From positions 106,765 to 170,764 of the forward strand of contig RPFO01001239.1 of the NCBI GenBank assembly GCA_009746045.1: DNA of 64,000 nt. The letters run 5' to 3'. This DNA is from Mesostigma viride (Eukaryota; Streptophyta; Mesostigmatophyceae; Mesostigmatales; Mesostigmataceae). Position 1 is the first letter of the stretch; every line of letters begins with the position of its first letter. Below are positions 1-11,638 of the stretch, piece by piece. Both the position numbers and the translations under genes were made by a program. The notes under the pieces were generated by a model that ran no database searches, was not told where the DNA came from, and saw only the letters and a list, made by a program, of their open reading frames with translations.

Positions 1-3000
1 GGGAGGTGCAGTCAGCGCTGGTACTTACTTGAGTCTTGACAACAATGGATCCAGGGGCTAGACAGTTTGTCTTATAATCCGTAGCTAAGGGCTCTTGTTT
101 TATACACATCCAGACGTGCTAGCTTTTGTTTGAGCTTGATGCATCAAGTACCAATCACTGACCATTTAAATCTCAAGCTCATTTTGATAATAAAAAATAT
201 TTTGTTGACCTTAGGGTAACTATAATTTGACTGCCCCACCCCCCATCCCCCGGTACATTACTTGAGACCTGAGGGTAGTTCCGCCTTATAGGGAGGCCCT
301 AGCTGGGCCCCGCCCCCAACTGCTATGGGCTGACGCGTCGCCAACGGCGGTGTGTCAGCCGTCCGACGCGCCGCCAACGGCGGCGCGTCAGTCGACTGAC
401 GCGTGCCAAAACCCCCTACTAAAAACACGGGTATAGCTTAAATATATTTGCTAGGTTTTGGCAAGATTTCCGTCATTATCGGTAAGATAATCTCCACGCT
501 CGCGGGATGCACGTCTTATCTTTCCATGGAAGGTTGGTCTTTCTTGCGTCGCTGGGGAAAGGACAATGCTAGTAATGGCACGATGGCGTGCTCAGCACCG
601 CCTTATTAATATTTCGCTTCCTTAACCACTAAATGGTCTGGCTACCGATTTCCCACCAAAAACTGAGTTACAGCCAATTCATCGGCCCTTTCTCGGGCGA
701 CCAAATGCCGCGAAAACTATTGAGAATTAGGAAAAGTTTAGTTGAGAAGATCGAAAGTTTATAATTTTCCTCACAGCATGATACTAGGGTTTGCATACTT
801 CTGACAAAGTTATAGAGGTGTTCTGGCCGGTTTAAGTACAAGGGGGTCAGGGTACTTTTTCACGTACAACGTGCATTCCGGAAAACGACGACCTGGCCAT
901 GGCAGCTTGCGCCCACGCGTGGCTTTGACGTTTGCGATCAAATTTTCTGGCCAAACTTAGGAAATAGATTTTATACGTCCTGAAGATCATACAGCCCAAT
1001 TTTTGGTTCGCGGGAATGCCGTTTGATAGGTGTCGGCAGCGTTCGTGCTGGAAAAACTGCAACAAGGCCGGACGATAGAAACTTTGACAGGCATATTTCA
1101 AGGGCTATATCGGTCTATTCGTTCTTTTTATGATACATCGTAGTCCTAAACGTGCAAGGGTGGCCAGAAATCGCCGAATCTAGCGACCATGCTGCACAAC
1201 TTTGATGTGCCGCAATGCGCCATTTTGCGGCCACCGCCTGGGCCAAGGTAATGCCAGCCATGCCAGTTAAAGCTAAGGCGTTGTTTTCTTATCGATGTAT
1301 GACGTTCATGTATACGTTCTAGCTTGTGTAGCACATTCTTTATTCATTATTCATGCCCTTTCTTGACCATGGCCTGGCCCCTTCCTAAAACACCATTCTT
1401 TGATGCTTCCCTCAGTCACTTGACCTGCCATAGTGTGATGGTGCTAAGTTTCAGAGGCTGTATGGCTTTGAATACCTCCATATATGTTTGTCATACATTT
1501 CCCACACACATATTGCATGAGTGTGAGGCAGTTGGCTGGTCTCTGTGGCATCATCAAGCATGTAAGTGGTGAACTTTCCATTGTCAGGATGTGCCACCAG
1601 GTGTGCTGGCCATCACCTGGCAAGCTGTAGCAGCTTAGGCCTAGTTTAACCTTGCTAGGGCCAGCTGAAATAGGCTTAACATCACTAGTTTGTTGGTGGT
1701 TGCCTCCTAGAATGCATGCCTTGCGTAGGGTATCCGTATCGCGTTACGTACGTGCACGGACAAGGTGGCACCTGCACATAGGTGCCATATAAGGGCAGTG
1801 TGATGATGCAGTTATGTTTCCCCATCATTGTGGAAGGGAAATGTATTGTATGGCATGGTTGGTGGCCATATTAGTAGGTAGTATGCCCACCCCTACCCCC
1901 TTGGTTGCTTTTTACCAACGGTGCCCCTATAGGCTGCACTGGGTGTTACTGCTGGTATACCCAACCGAATGATGACCCCAATGGCTCAATCTGTTCAGCA
2001 ACGAATTGTTTATCATCCCTGAAGTGGTAGGTGCCTAGGTCGTATTACAAAATTCAAAAGGCGCATTCTACCAAAAATGAAAACGCGCGTCTTGACCCCC
2101 CCTGACTTTGACGGTAGTTTTCTATGGTCTACCCTGCAGATATGTGAGGTTGTGATAGCTCACCCCGAAGGGCAAGTCATGGACATGCTTGACCCCGCAG
2201 GACAGCCCTTGGCTGTTGGTAGGTTGGTTGCGGGGTGGTTTACAATATAGTCATATTCACAGCCCATTTATCGGCAGTTTTTCTGCCCATTTAGGGGTTA
2301 AAGGGTTATCAACGCAAGTTTTCGGCTTTTTTTGTGCAATTAACACCAGGTAGCATGCCATTGCGTGCTGCGCATCGCCAGATTCCTGGCACCTTTCAGT
2401 GGTTTTTATGTACGTTGCATGGCTGGGACGTATCAAACCGTGAGCCCTGGCATGTCGGCAACTTGTCAGGGATATGTTGAGTGGTTTCTTTGAAAGAGTT
2501 TGCTAACAGCACTCAGCTTTATGTGAATCTTGACGCAGCCTTTCGCAGCAGCGGCGTCACTGTGCTTAGCGGCTCACATGCTTGAGGCTGTTTCTTAGCA
2601 AACAAATTGCGCTGGAAAGAGAGACAACAGCGGGTGTTCTGAGTGTCATCCTGCATGAGTGGAACTGCATGTAGGTAGGGATTGTCATTGTTTTGTTGGC
2701 CTCTCTCCCACTGAATGATGGGAGAGCCCCATCATATGCTAGCAAGGCATGTAACCATGGTAAGAAGCCCTGACACGCAGCATGTTCGATAAGTATGCTT
2801 TCTCTGTAGACTGTCTGTTGTTCCCCTTGCTCGGGCAATTCGTGGATATGGCTTTCTAGGGTGTATTTGCATGGAACAGCTTGTTTTTGGTATGGTGGTC
2901 ACACCATAAACCTGGGATATGCTTTTGAAGCGTTGGCTAATCATGTAGAGCTACCTGCCTCATTGCTGTGCACACACGCGCAAGCTCGCCCATGGTAAGG

Positions 3001-4275
3001 CAAGGCACATGAGGTGCTCAGCCACCTCCTTGTATGTTGTGGTCGAATCGGGCATGGTGTGGAGCCTCTTGGATGGCATATGAAGTGTGAGTGTGCCTTA
3101 GTACTCACTATTGCCTTCCTTAGCGTCTGCACAGGTGGCCAACTGCCAAACGCTACCTCTACATTTGGAGTCAGAATGAGCTCAAACTTTGTGGGATGAT
3201 ATCTGCCTAGGTCTAGTATTTGATTTGACTCCCTAGCTCTTATCCATGTGGCGTTGATTTGATTAATTTTTTCTAGCTAAAAAAAGTGCGTTTTTTGGGG
3301 GGGGGAATTAAGAACTTCATGAATACTGACTATTTTTCGGTGCCATTTAGGTAGGAAATTAGGCACATACATAGAAAAATAGGCACATACATGGAATTGA
3401 GTTTTGGGGGCCAAATGATGCCCCCATTCTCCTATGCAATATAGCGTATTTTTGCTATTTTTAGCTCAATAGCGGTGTGTAAACAGGGTATACCACCCTG
3501 AACAAGTGGTGGGATGAACCCCAACACATCCCATCAACATACTAAAATTTGTAAAACGCAGCCGTGGCACAAATTTAGCTAACACTCTTTCGAATGGCTT
3601 TCGGCTCAAGCCACTCAGCGGCGCGACTTACAGTCCTCTTGACGAATGAGCTGCGCGTAATTTAATTGCGACCAATCACGAAAATGTCAAAGCACGGCGT
3701 CCATATTATCAGGGTTTTCGTGCGTGACATCCATGTGCGCCATTTGGCAGAGGTTCGTACGCGCAGATTGCGGCAGGAGCAAAACTCTGCGATGTCCTGT
3801 GTTCGCGAGCTCCAGATATAACCGTTGCAAACTTTTGGGCTGTTGCTCAAACTTCGTTCATACGAACCAGTTACAAACGGGCAGGCAGCTCACACGTGGA
3901 TTTTCGTCTGCTCCACCGCCTGTAAGCGGGTTGTTCCCTGCTGTCTGCGGGCATGGCGAGGTCACTGATCCCCGCGCGCATCGCGCTCCAGTGCAGGCGC
4001 ACCAGTCAATTTGGAGCTGAACTCCGCGAGTACATAGCTTGCGAGCTCCACTGCGTGGTTGTGCAAGTAGTCCCTGTATATTAGCTATCTATATATTGTT
4101 TAACTTCGCAGTTTTGGTCTTTTATTTAGATTTCAGGCACTAACGTACGCGTCAATTGCGAAGGATATCAGAGGTTCAAGGTTCGAACCTTGCTAGGCTG
4201 AACGTTTTGCTCGTTTCATTTTTTCTATTCACCCTTCTGCCAAATCTCCATAATTTTGTGCTCGAACCCCTAAAG
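1..4275. other. No gene recognised; AT-rich intergenic DNA
   Basis: I read both strands and found no exon-like segment with recognisable protein motifs and flanking splice sites. Short open frames are scattered and unconvincing. The stretch holds a GC-rich palindromic cluster at 330-400 and a palindrome around a GGTTCGAACC core near 4170. It may be intergenic, or intron of the minus-strand gene whose exons lie at 5.1-10.1 kb and whose 3' end I did not find. Confidence 0.5.
328..402. repeat. GC-rich palindromic cluster with two CGCCAACGGCGG cores
   Basis: Two direct copies of a unit with the core CGCCAACGGCGG, each flanked by GACGCG and GTCAG sequences, lie back to back. Each core can fold into a short hairpin. 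It may be the remnant of a small terminal-inverted-repeat element. No function can be read from it. Confidence 0.5.
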
Positions 4276-4423
4276 CTAGCGCGCGCTCCTTGGCGGGGCT
4301 AGCGCCACCTGGCACTCAGCGGCGGTACGTGGTGTCACGCACCTCCCTAGCGGGGGCTCACCGGCCGGGGACCGGCCACAAAAAAGTACAAGCTCTAATG
4401 TCGCGGGTGAAGCCCGCAAAACT
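4276..4423 (+). repeat. Dispersed repeat, copy 1 (about 150 bp)
   Basis: This segment, from CTAGCGCGCGCTCCTTGG to the CGCGGGTGAAGCCCGCAAA region, recurs in the same orientation at 27941-28091 with only scattered differences. It contains the hairpin CGCGGG...CCCGC. It is probably a short non-autonomous transposable element; I see no coding capacity. Confidence 0.8.
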
Positions 4424-4911
4424 TGTTTACATGCTAAAATCATCGTTTAGGTACCCCCAGGTCAGCCCTGCGTGTTATTCCACGATATGGTTTTAGGGGG
4501 TCTGGCATCGGACCCTCACCTTGAAGTGAGGACTCCGCGTATAGCAGGGTCAAAGCTGACTCCTGCACTTCACATCAAACGCCAGACACAGCTAGCGGGA
4601 TAACCAGAGCGCATTCCCCTCCCTAAAACTAGACGCCGGATCGGCGGGAAGAGTTGCACTCCTGAAACTCTTCCTTGGCGCCGCTTTCAAACATTTTGAC
4701 CACAGCGCGTTCCTTCGCAAAAATTCTGGCGCCGGAGCTATTTTTGCCGGTTTTGGGAGCTCGCTTGACGTCCAGAGGAGCCACACAGGATCACTGCCGG
4801 AGTGTGCCCTTTGGCCTGGAAGCCCCCCCTCCTGAAGGTGCAGACGTATACGGAAGGGTTGGGGAATAATGGGCCACTAGGTGACACAAGTACGTCCACA
4901 AGTACGTCGTA

Positions 4912-5027
4912 CATCTCGACACTACTTCTTATTGTACTTATAGCATCTCGGTACTATTAAATGATATAGCATCTCGACACTACTTCTTATTGTACTTATA
5001 GCATCTCGGTACTATTAAATGATACAA
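4912..5027. repeat. Two-copy 58-bp tandem duplication
   Basis: The unit beginning CATCTCGACACTACTTC at 4912 is repeated almost exactly at 4970. Each unit also contains a weaker inner copy of the AGCATCTCG motif. AT-rich, no coding sense. Confidence 0.85.
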
Positions 5028-5155
5028 TAACACGCCAGCATAATCCTCCACCACGGGCGCGTGCGCGGTTCCTGACCCCATCGAAGCAGGTGAAAACTAC
5101 TATTACTATAACTATGACACTCAAGTGCCGTGAGCATGAGCACGGTATGCCCCAC

Positions 5156-5254
5156 CTCGGCCTTGGCGCGCGCGAGGTTGTCGGCGGCTACCTCCAGCTC
5201 CTTGTTCAGCAGCTGCTTCTCGTTCTCTTTCGTCACCAGGTCCGCATCAAGCGA
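5156..5254 (-). CDS. Coiled-coil protein, exon 5 (last one found)
   Basis: Thirty-three codons in phase 0 follow a TTTCCTCCCAG acceptor and end at a GAG|GTGGGG donor. The peptide starts SLDADLVTKENEKQLLNKEL and is a strongly charged heptad-like helix. It continues the coiled coil of the preceding exon (5908-6036). Translation also stays open past the chosen donor, so the exon end is less certain than its start. Later exons of the gene were not found to the left, so the C-terminus is missing from this annotation. Confidence 0.7.
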
Positions 5255-5907
5255 CTGGGAGGAAAGAAACAGTGGAATAAGTATGCGCATGGAGGGGGGG
5301 GGGAGGGAACCGGCAGCAGCCATTTGAGCAACACGGGCAGGGAGGGGCAGGGGTGAAAGGAAGGCGAGGAAAGGGGGTAGAGGGAAGGGGAGTGAAGGGG
5401 GAAAGAGAGGGAAGGGGATGTCGGCACGTAGAGGGAAGAGGGGCAGGAAATGGGTGGGGGGCAGTAGCCACAAGAGACCAGGAAGCCGGCAGCCCACAAT
5501 GAAAGACAAAATTGTTAGGAAAAGGAGGCAAACAGGACGGGGCAAATAAGCTCTCAGCGTGGCGAGGAGCACGGATAAAGGGGCACAGAGCAGCGTGTGG
5601 TAGCAAAGAGCACATGAAAACGCCGTAGGCAGACTTTCATGGGCAAGGGGCACATATTCATGGGCAAGGCTACGGACGAGCGGGACGAGCATACACAAAT
5701 CAATGTTTTGCTTGCAGTGACCTAGATCATTGAAAACCATCGAGTTCAAAACGGCCTATCTTCATGCGGTCCTTGTCGTGCCTCACATGCGCGCGCGTCA
5801 CCGGCAACACTAGGAACACCTATTGGGGGAATAAAGGATGCCAGATGCCCTACTGATGGCAATGTTGGGCACCACCGTCGTTATTGTGACAAATGCCTAT
5901 GGCCCAC

Positions 5908-6036
5908 CTTCATGCGGTCCTCGATGCGCTTCACGTCCTTGGCGCGCTCCAGCAGCTCCGCCGCCCACTTGTCGCGTTCCTCCTCCATCAGGCGCTTCTC
6001 CTCTTCCAGCTTGGCAACGACAGAGAAGTAGGGCAC
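5908..6036 (-). CDS. Coiled-coil protein, exon 4
   Basis: Forty-three codons in phase 0 between a CCCGCAG acceptor and an AAG|GTGGGC donor. The peptide begins VPYFSVVAKLEEEKRLMEEE and is a continuous Glu/Lys/Arg-rich helix, typical of the start of a coiled coil. GC-rich and codon-like, unlike the AT-rich DNA around it. Confidence 0.78.
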
Positions 6037-6933
6037 CTGCGGGTTGAGATATATAAACAAATTATAATAAATTTACTCAAAGAGTCTGCGTGGTGCCATA
6101 ATTGTGCCAGAATGTGCCACCATATGTCATCATGTGGGAAACTTTGTACACTGAACCCATTGCAATAGAGTTCGGGTGGTGTTGCCAAATTTAATCATAG
6201 CAAACCCGGTGTAGTTTGCAAGAGTCTTCAACGGGCTCCGAGAAGTACGTCTCATGGCGTGCGCTAGCACATGTGGGTGCATGCAGCCGGATGTTACCGG
6301 TTAATACCACTACTCCATGCAAAAGGTTCACCATGAGGCAGAGTGAGGCACATGCATGTCGGGTGAGGGAAACAAGGGAAGCACCCATGGGACCGTGCCA
6401 CTAGGCACCCATTATCTAACCACCACGACAAATCAAGCACCAATGGATTACTAACAACGCCATGCCATGGGATGCACCAGTGGTGCCACCCACAAATGCG
6501 AATAGGTATCCAAAACATGGCCTTTCATGACCAAGGCGGATCGCTGCAAAATCAAGACTGTCCAGCATTGTCCTTCTGACAGACCGCTGAGAAAGACCCA
6601 GGCCCCAGCCCGTCCTTATTAGAGATGCTCCGCGGTTTGATAGCCGCCATGTTAGGGATCCTCCCTTGCCGGAAACCCTCCTTGCGAGAGCGACGCAAAC
6701 GTGCCCCACGACGCTTCGAGCCCATGCATGGCTGCGCGGCCAGCGCCATCCAGCGCCGATTGCAACTACCCCTTTGTGGTAGCATTCTAGTAACAGCACA
6801 TACACATGCGCAGACATGCAGGACACCAGGTCGCCCCACCAAAACCCTTGCACCGCCACCTTGCACCACCAGGATGCAACGCGGTGCCCATCATATTGCT
6901 AATTTCAGCCTGCATCAAGCACACGTTCGGTAC

Positions 6934-7062
6934 CTGTTTGTACGGCTGGTCGCCGTCGTTTGTCACGTAGTAGTCGCTGTACACGGCGCGCGCCAGCTCG
7001 TCGCGTATGCTTGTGAGGACGCCGGAGAAGGGTCCCGTCATCTCGCACATCTCGCTCAGCAG
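6934..7062 (-). CDS. Coiled-coil protein, exon 3
   Basis: Forty-three codons in phase 0 between a CACGTGCAG acceptor and a CAG|GTACCG donor. The peptide begins LLSEMCEMTGPFSGVLTSIR and ends QPYKQ. It reads as a compact helical domain placed before the coiled coil. I do not recognise the family with certainty. The N-terminal helical domain followed by a coiled coil recalls structural proteins of cilia or cytoskeleton, but that is only an analogy. Confidence 0.78.
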
Positions 7063-7083
7063 CTGCACGTGTGTGGGTGCAAG

Positions 7084-7190
7084 GGGGGGGGGGGGGGGTT
7101 GGAATGGTCATGTGCGTGTGCGTGTGCATGTGTGTGTGCATCTGTGTGCGTGGGGGGGGGGGGGGGGGCGTGTGTGTGTGTGTGCGTCCC
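7084..7190. repeat. Poly-G runs and GT microsatellite in intron 2 of the coiled-coil gene
   Basis: Two runs of 15-18 G separated by a GTGTGC-rich stretch, immediately upstream (on the minus strand) of the exon 3 acceptor. Possible G-quadruplex or assembly-difficult sequence. No coding role. Confidence 0.85.
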
Positions 7191-8061
7191 GTGGTGGCGT
7201 AGTGGCCATGGACCAAAGAGATGCCAGGGGCCGGTGGACCAAAATGTGGGGGTGGCCTCAGGAAGAGTGGCACATGGGCAAAGGTATGCGTCGGACCTAG
7301 GGTGCCGTCCAGGTGGCAAGCTACAGTGCTGAGAGCACCAGCTTCAAGGCGTGCTGGCCAAAAGGCTTGCAAGGATCAGCAAGCGTGCGACAAAGACAGC
7401 ATAAAAGAGAGTAATGAAACTGGCGTAGCAATTCACGGCAAAAGATATCGAAAATTGATATATTAAGCTGGTTGAGTATGGAAAATGAAGCTGCTTTATG
7501 GTTTATTCGCAAATGCCATCCAGGGTTACTTGCCTATGGTACTAGTCAAGACGCTACAACAATGCCCTATACTTGATAAGATACTCTGGGGAAGTCACCT
7601 CTAAGGCAGCTTACGGCGACAGATGCATGCACGGATGGCGTACAGGTGCAAGGATGGCGTAACAAAGTCGCAAATAAGACATGGCGGGCTTGGTGATGGC
7701 GGATGGTTGGTGGTGGTTGCTTGATGGCAGTTGCTTGATGGCAGTTGCTTGATGGCAAGCGCGAGGGGCATCCAGCACCCACTGTGGATAGCAACCCACC
7801 ATGGTGGCATGACCTGACAAACCCGTGACGGGCGATGGGAGCCTGGCCCGCGCTGGATGGGCGTTATCAAGCGGGCGCACGTATCTGTGTGGGTGCCCTA
7901 CGCTAGAAACCCGTTGGATGGGAGGCATCGGTATTGCACTCTCTATTGCAGGCGTGTAAAAGTGGCAGCACATGTAGCAGCTTCTGCAACATGGGAGGGA
8001 ACAAAAAGGGGCATTGCGGCCAATCAGGGCAGATATGTGCATGTACACACACATCTTGAGC

Positions 8062-8130
8062 TCCTGCCTGCGCGCACACGTCTCGAGCTCCTATCTGCGC
8101 ACAGACATCTCGTGCCCCTACCTGCGCGCA
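8062..8130 (-). repeat. Three 28-31-bp repeats beginning at the exon 2 splice donor
   Basis: On the minus strand, the end of exon 2 plus its donor (TGTGTGCGCGCAG|GTAGG) is followed by two diverged copies of the same unit, with cores TGTGCGCAGATAGGAGC and TGTGCGCGCAGGCAGGAGC. Only the first copy keeps a usable GT donor at this place. The repeat therefore starts in the exon and runs into the intron. Confidence 0.75.
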
Positions 8131-8235
8131 CACAGAGGTCTTGTACTCGTTGGGCCGCTTGTCCTCAAGCAGCACGCTCCCGTTCCGCTTGCGGTCCTCC
8201 ACCTCCCCGTTGTGCAGCGCTTCCTTCAGCTTGAC
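8122..8235 (-). CDS. Coiled-coil protein, exon 2
   Basis: Thirty-eight codons in phase 0 between a GGGCTGCAG acceptor and a GCGCAG|GTAGGG donor. The peptide begins VKLKEALHNGEVEDRKRNGS and contains LLEDKRPNEYKT. The last five codons lie in a sequence that is repeated into the intron, so the true donor could be slightly earlier. Joins in frame to exons 1 and 3. Confidence 0.78.
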
Positions 8236-8569
8236 CTGCAGCCCCGCGCAGCGTCACCCGCCCAACCCAACATGGTGGCATGTTCAGGGACAGGTGATCA
8301 CGTGCACAGTCATTTACGCGGCAACACTCGTACTGTTTGCGCATTCGTTTGCACACGACGCGGTCATCCCTGTCAAAAACCGTGTCCATGGCCAAGTGAG
8401 CAGGTGCAGCAGCATGTCCAAGCAGCAACTACGAGCAGCATATGCTAGTCATGGGCATATACGTAGTCAGAGGCATCGCTGAATTAACCTAGCTCAGCCC
8501 GGACCCGCGCCAGGGCCATTTTCACAGGGTGCCTCACTGTGCCAGGTCATCACACCCAATGGGGTCTGA

Positions 8570-8712
8570 GATAGTGAGGTCAAAGAATGTGAGGATTAAG
8601 AATGTGAGGTGCAGATGTGTAAGGTGCAGGAGTGTGAGGTGCAGATGTGTGAGGTCGAGTGTGAGTAGTGTGAGGAGCAGGAGTGTGAAGTGCAGGAGTG
8701 TGAGCGCAACAA
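8570..8712 (+). repeat. GTGAGGTGCAG-type short tandem repeat
   Basis: Imperfect 11/22-bp units of the type GTGTGAGGTGCAG repeat about a dozen times. Lies in intron 1 of the coiled-coil gene. It makes short open frames on both strands that are artefacts of the repeat. Confidence 0.8.
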
Positions 8713-9716
8713 GACGACACCTAGTCCGGTCAAATGGGAAAGTCAATGCAGCACGGGCGTCGGCAGAGGCGGTGTGAGAGTTGATGAGCTACAATCGTCA
8801 ATGGCCATACATTACAATACAATTTGTGTGGGGATGGCTCAGAAGGCACGCCTTGCAGGCATCATCTTCTGCCTTCACCAGCAGGCAACCCCTGTTGTGA
8901 CGCCAAGTGCGTATACGTCTGAAAAACACTGTGCAAGAAATCAAGCTATGAGGATGAAATGCGGGCGGATAAAGATGGCATTGAGGGTCTGGACACTAGC
9001 AGAAGTGGACTAGCATTACAGTCATTCATGCCTTAGGTTCGCCGGATAAAATTGGGTCAACCAACTTCAGGCATGAACCCAACCGAACGTGGACGGCTGT
9101 ACTTACTTGTACTGATTTGAACTCAAAATACTAAAATATACTAATCTGAATTAGGTAGAACTAAGCTTTACTAGCATGTTGGAATCCTTGGTGACCCAAC
9201 CTAAGGCATGAACCCAACTTAGGCAACCCCACCATAAGGCGTGAATGACTGTAATAGTTAACACGGGGTCAGGGATGCATGGGCCCATCCTCCATCGCCG
9301 CAAGAATGAGCTGCTCTGCCAGGTCTGATGCAGGTTGGTTGATTTTCCGGTTACGAGGTGCTGGCGCACAATCGCCCCCCATGGGGCTAGCAGTTGGCTT
9401 CGCACCACCGGTATATATTGGGGAATTTCAGACACACTCGCACCGCTTTCCGGTAAAGAGCTTTTTCGCAGTTGGGCTATAGCTTGGGATGCCTTCAGAT
9501 CAGGAGACCCCTATAGTCGCGAAATCGTGAGAGGGGTCCTGTGTTCGAATCCAGTATGCTACCAAGAATAGCACTGTGCCAATCAGTCGCTGTTGCACGG
9601 GACAGACGGCGGGCCCGAGTGCTGACGAAATCCAAGGGTGAAGCTTAATTCTACACAGCTCCATGGCCGAGAGGATGCAAAGCGAACATTGACCTTGGAC
9701 CATTAGAGACACCTAC

Positions 9717-10115
9717 CTCATAATACAAAGCAGAGGACCGGAACTTGGGATCCACGTGCTTGCCGCTCCCCATCCCGGCGCCCCCTTGCTGCCCGGCACC
9801 GAACACTTTTCCCTGCTGCTGCCACGTGGTGGTGGCAATGGACGGTGGATGGAACGGCTCCACCACGTAACCCGGATACCGTCTCCCTCTGGCCTTGCCG
9901 TTACCGGCCTGCGGCTGGTCATCAACGGGACCCTCGAGGTCCAACCAGCCCCCACGCGACTCGCCGCTGGCGTCGTCACCCCGGTTACTGCTCTCGGAAT
10001 ATTTCGGGCTCCCCCCCCCATCTGCCGCCCGGCCAGCATCGCCGCCACTGTTTCTGCCTGAGCGTGAGCCGTCACCTCCAAGTGGCGTAGATGAGATGGA
10101 TGGAAGCTTCAGCAT
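9717..10115 (-). CDS. Coiled-coil protein, exon 1 (N-terminus)
   Basis: Opens with ATG at 10115 (MLKLPSISSTPLGG) and gives 133 codons to a GAG|GTAGGT donor at 9717. The first 90 residues are Gly/Ser/Asp-rich and probably disordered; the last part (HVDPKFRSSALYYE) is more ordered and leads into exon 2. The five exons found (10115 down to 5156) are all phase 0 and together give about 290 residues: a disordered N-terminus, a helical domain, then a long coiled coil. The product is unassigned; a structural or ciliary role is a guess. The gene is divergent from the lysozyme-like gene that starts near 11.4 kb. Confidence 0.75.
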
Positions 10116-11404
10116 GTTTTACTAATATCTACGGGGTTCATCCAGCATTAATAACTGGGTAGTGAGATGCGAAGTTGCAGCACGAGCTCCCGAATCCCGT
10201 TTTCGTTCAGTTGCATCAGAATCGGCTGTTCATGGAGATTTTTCTTCCATCTGCTTGGACGAATCTTACAGGTAACTATGAGGTAACAGTACTACTGGGC
10301 TAGCCTACGCTAGGGCTCATCCTCGTTTTGTAACGGTGTGTAATTGGTTCATTCTCAGTACAGCCGCACTTAAATTGTCTTAATTTCATTTTTTGCTGCC
10401 CCAAAACTCAGGGACATGAATTGATGGTGACAATGCACCCAATTAAGACACGTCGAAAAACTCGTAGTGCCAAAAATCTTTGAAATCCGAATTATAATTA
10501 CCGTTTTCTGCTTTTTTCAAAACAGCGTTACGCCATGTGTGGCGCTGTTCGAGAAGTGCTTTTTGTCATCTAGTGACCCAGACACCGCGTCTGTTTATTA
10601 CACCAAAATAGGCGGGTAGTGTTTCGATTAGTGGCGTTTGCTCGCCATATGTGGCGGTGTAGCGCCTGTTTTAGCAAATTGTGGCGATATCACCCCCAAA
10701 CGAGCTCCCAAACCAGTGTTTTTTTAGTGGCGTTTTGCCGCCAATTGGGGCGGTGTGGCACCAAATTTGGTGATTTGTGACGGTACAACACCCTTTGGCA
10801 AGGGGGTCCATACGCCACAATTTGGCGGTGCTGTTCTACTTTCTCGTTTCCGCTCGCCACAGAGTGGCCGTGCATGTAAGTCGACCCTACTACAGCTGAC
10901 GTGTCAGAACACTCCTCTGCCACCATTCCGCCACAAACCGCCCTCTAGAGTCTAGAAACGAAAACGACGAAAACACCCATTGCGGTACAGTACTGCGGTA
11001 GGGTGTGGCAGACTGGCCGCTGCTCTCGAAACCATCGAGGAAATCAAACTGCGCGCTGCATGCGTGACGAAGTCTACCGAAATAACATAAAAGCGGCAGT
11101 TTTTTGTGCACATTCTCGTGTGACGTTTTGTGACCTTATGTAGATGGCTGCGGCATGCCGACGCTGCGAACCGTGTGGATTTCATAGGTACCAGGCATGC
11201 CTCTGAAACAGGGGAATCGGCTACATCTGTGTTAGTGGCGGGCAAGGGGTCACATCACAGGAAACGTGCTCGAGTAAGGAGTCTAAACGAGGCACAGTGA
11301 TTTCCAGCTAGTCGTAATTTCTGCAATTGGGATGCCTTCGTTCGCGTCAACTGAAAGCAGACACGAGTGCGCGGTTTGCAGCCGCGATTGACCGGTGGAG
11401 AATT
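10116..11404. other. Intergenic region between two divergent genes
   Basis: This 1.3-kb space separates the minus-strand coiled-coil gene from the plus-strand lysozyme-like gene and must hold both promoters if the gene starts are right. Between about 10540 and 10850 several diverged GTGGCG / CGCCAC inverted motifs make a run of imperfect hairpins, probably an old mobile-element remnant. I see no clear TATA box or coding sequence. Confidence 0.45.
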
Positions 11405-11638
11405 ATGCAAAAGTGCAGCCTCGCTGGCTGGTCTCGATCTCAAATGCGATTCCTACCTATTAAATCGGCGCCTGAGGAGAAAAAATGTTCTTGCGGGGTT
11501 CGCCACCCGGAAGGTTTCACGTTCGGCGAATCAAAGAAGGACACCGTGGAGTTACGGAAAAAACTCAAGCCGCTTCTCAAAGCGCTTCGATTCGTGGAAT
11601 CCAGCAATCGCCCCGAAAATGAGATTCCTGATGGAGAT
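11405..11638 (+). CDS. Invertebrate-type-lysozyme-like protein, exon 1
   Basis: Seventy-eight codons from an in-frame ATG at 11405 to a GAT|GTAAGT donor. The frame is also open upstream, so the start is uncertain and an upstream exon is possible. The C-terminal part reads LKALRFVESSNRPENEI, which matches the catalytic-Glu segment of invertebrate-type lysozymes (destabilase family), where the Glu of a V-E-S motif is the proton donor. The rest of the domain is supplied by the micro-exon at 12741 and the exon at 13384. Predicted role: hydrolysis of peptidoglycan-like beta-1,4 glycans. I saw no clear signal peptide. Confidence 0.72.

Noticed and set aside
4160-4195. tRNA-like GGTTCGAACC motif
   Set aside because: It is a simple palindrome (CAAGGTTCGAACCTTG); no acceptor, D or anticodon stems can be folded around it.
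5015-5749. A 244-codon minus-strand open frame as one gene
   Set aside because: Only its 5156-5254 part has coding character with splice sites; the rest is a C/T-rich intron stretch that happens to be open.
9480-9570. tRNA-like segment with GTGTTCGAATCC and a GACCCCT/AGGGGTC stem
   Set aside because: The T-arm does not pair properly and no full cloverleaf can be drawn; perhaps a SINE remnant, not supported as a gene.
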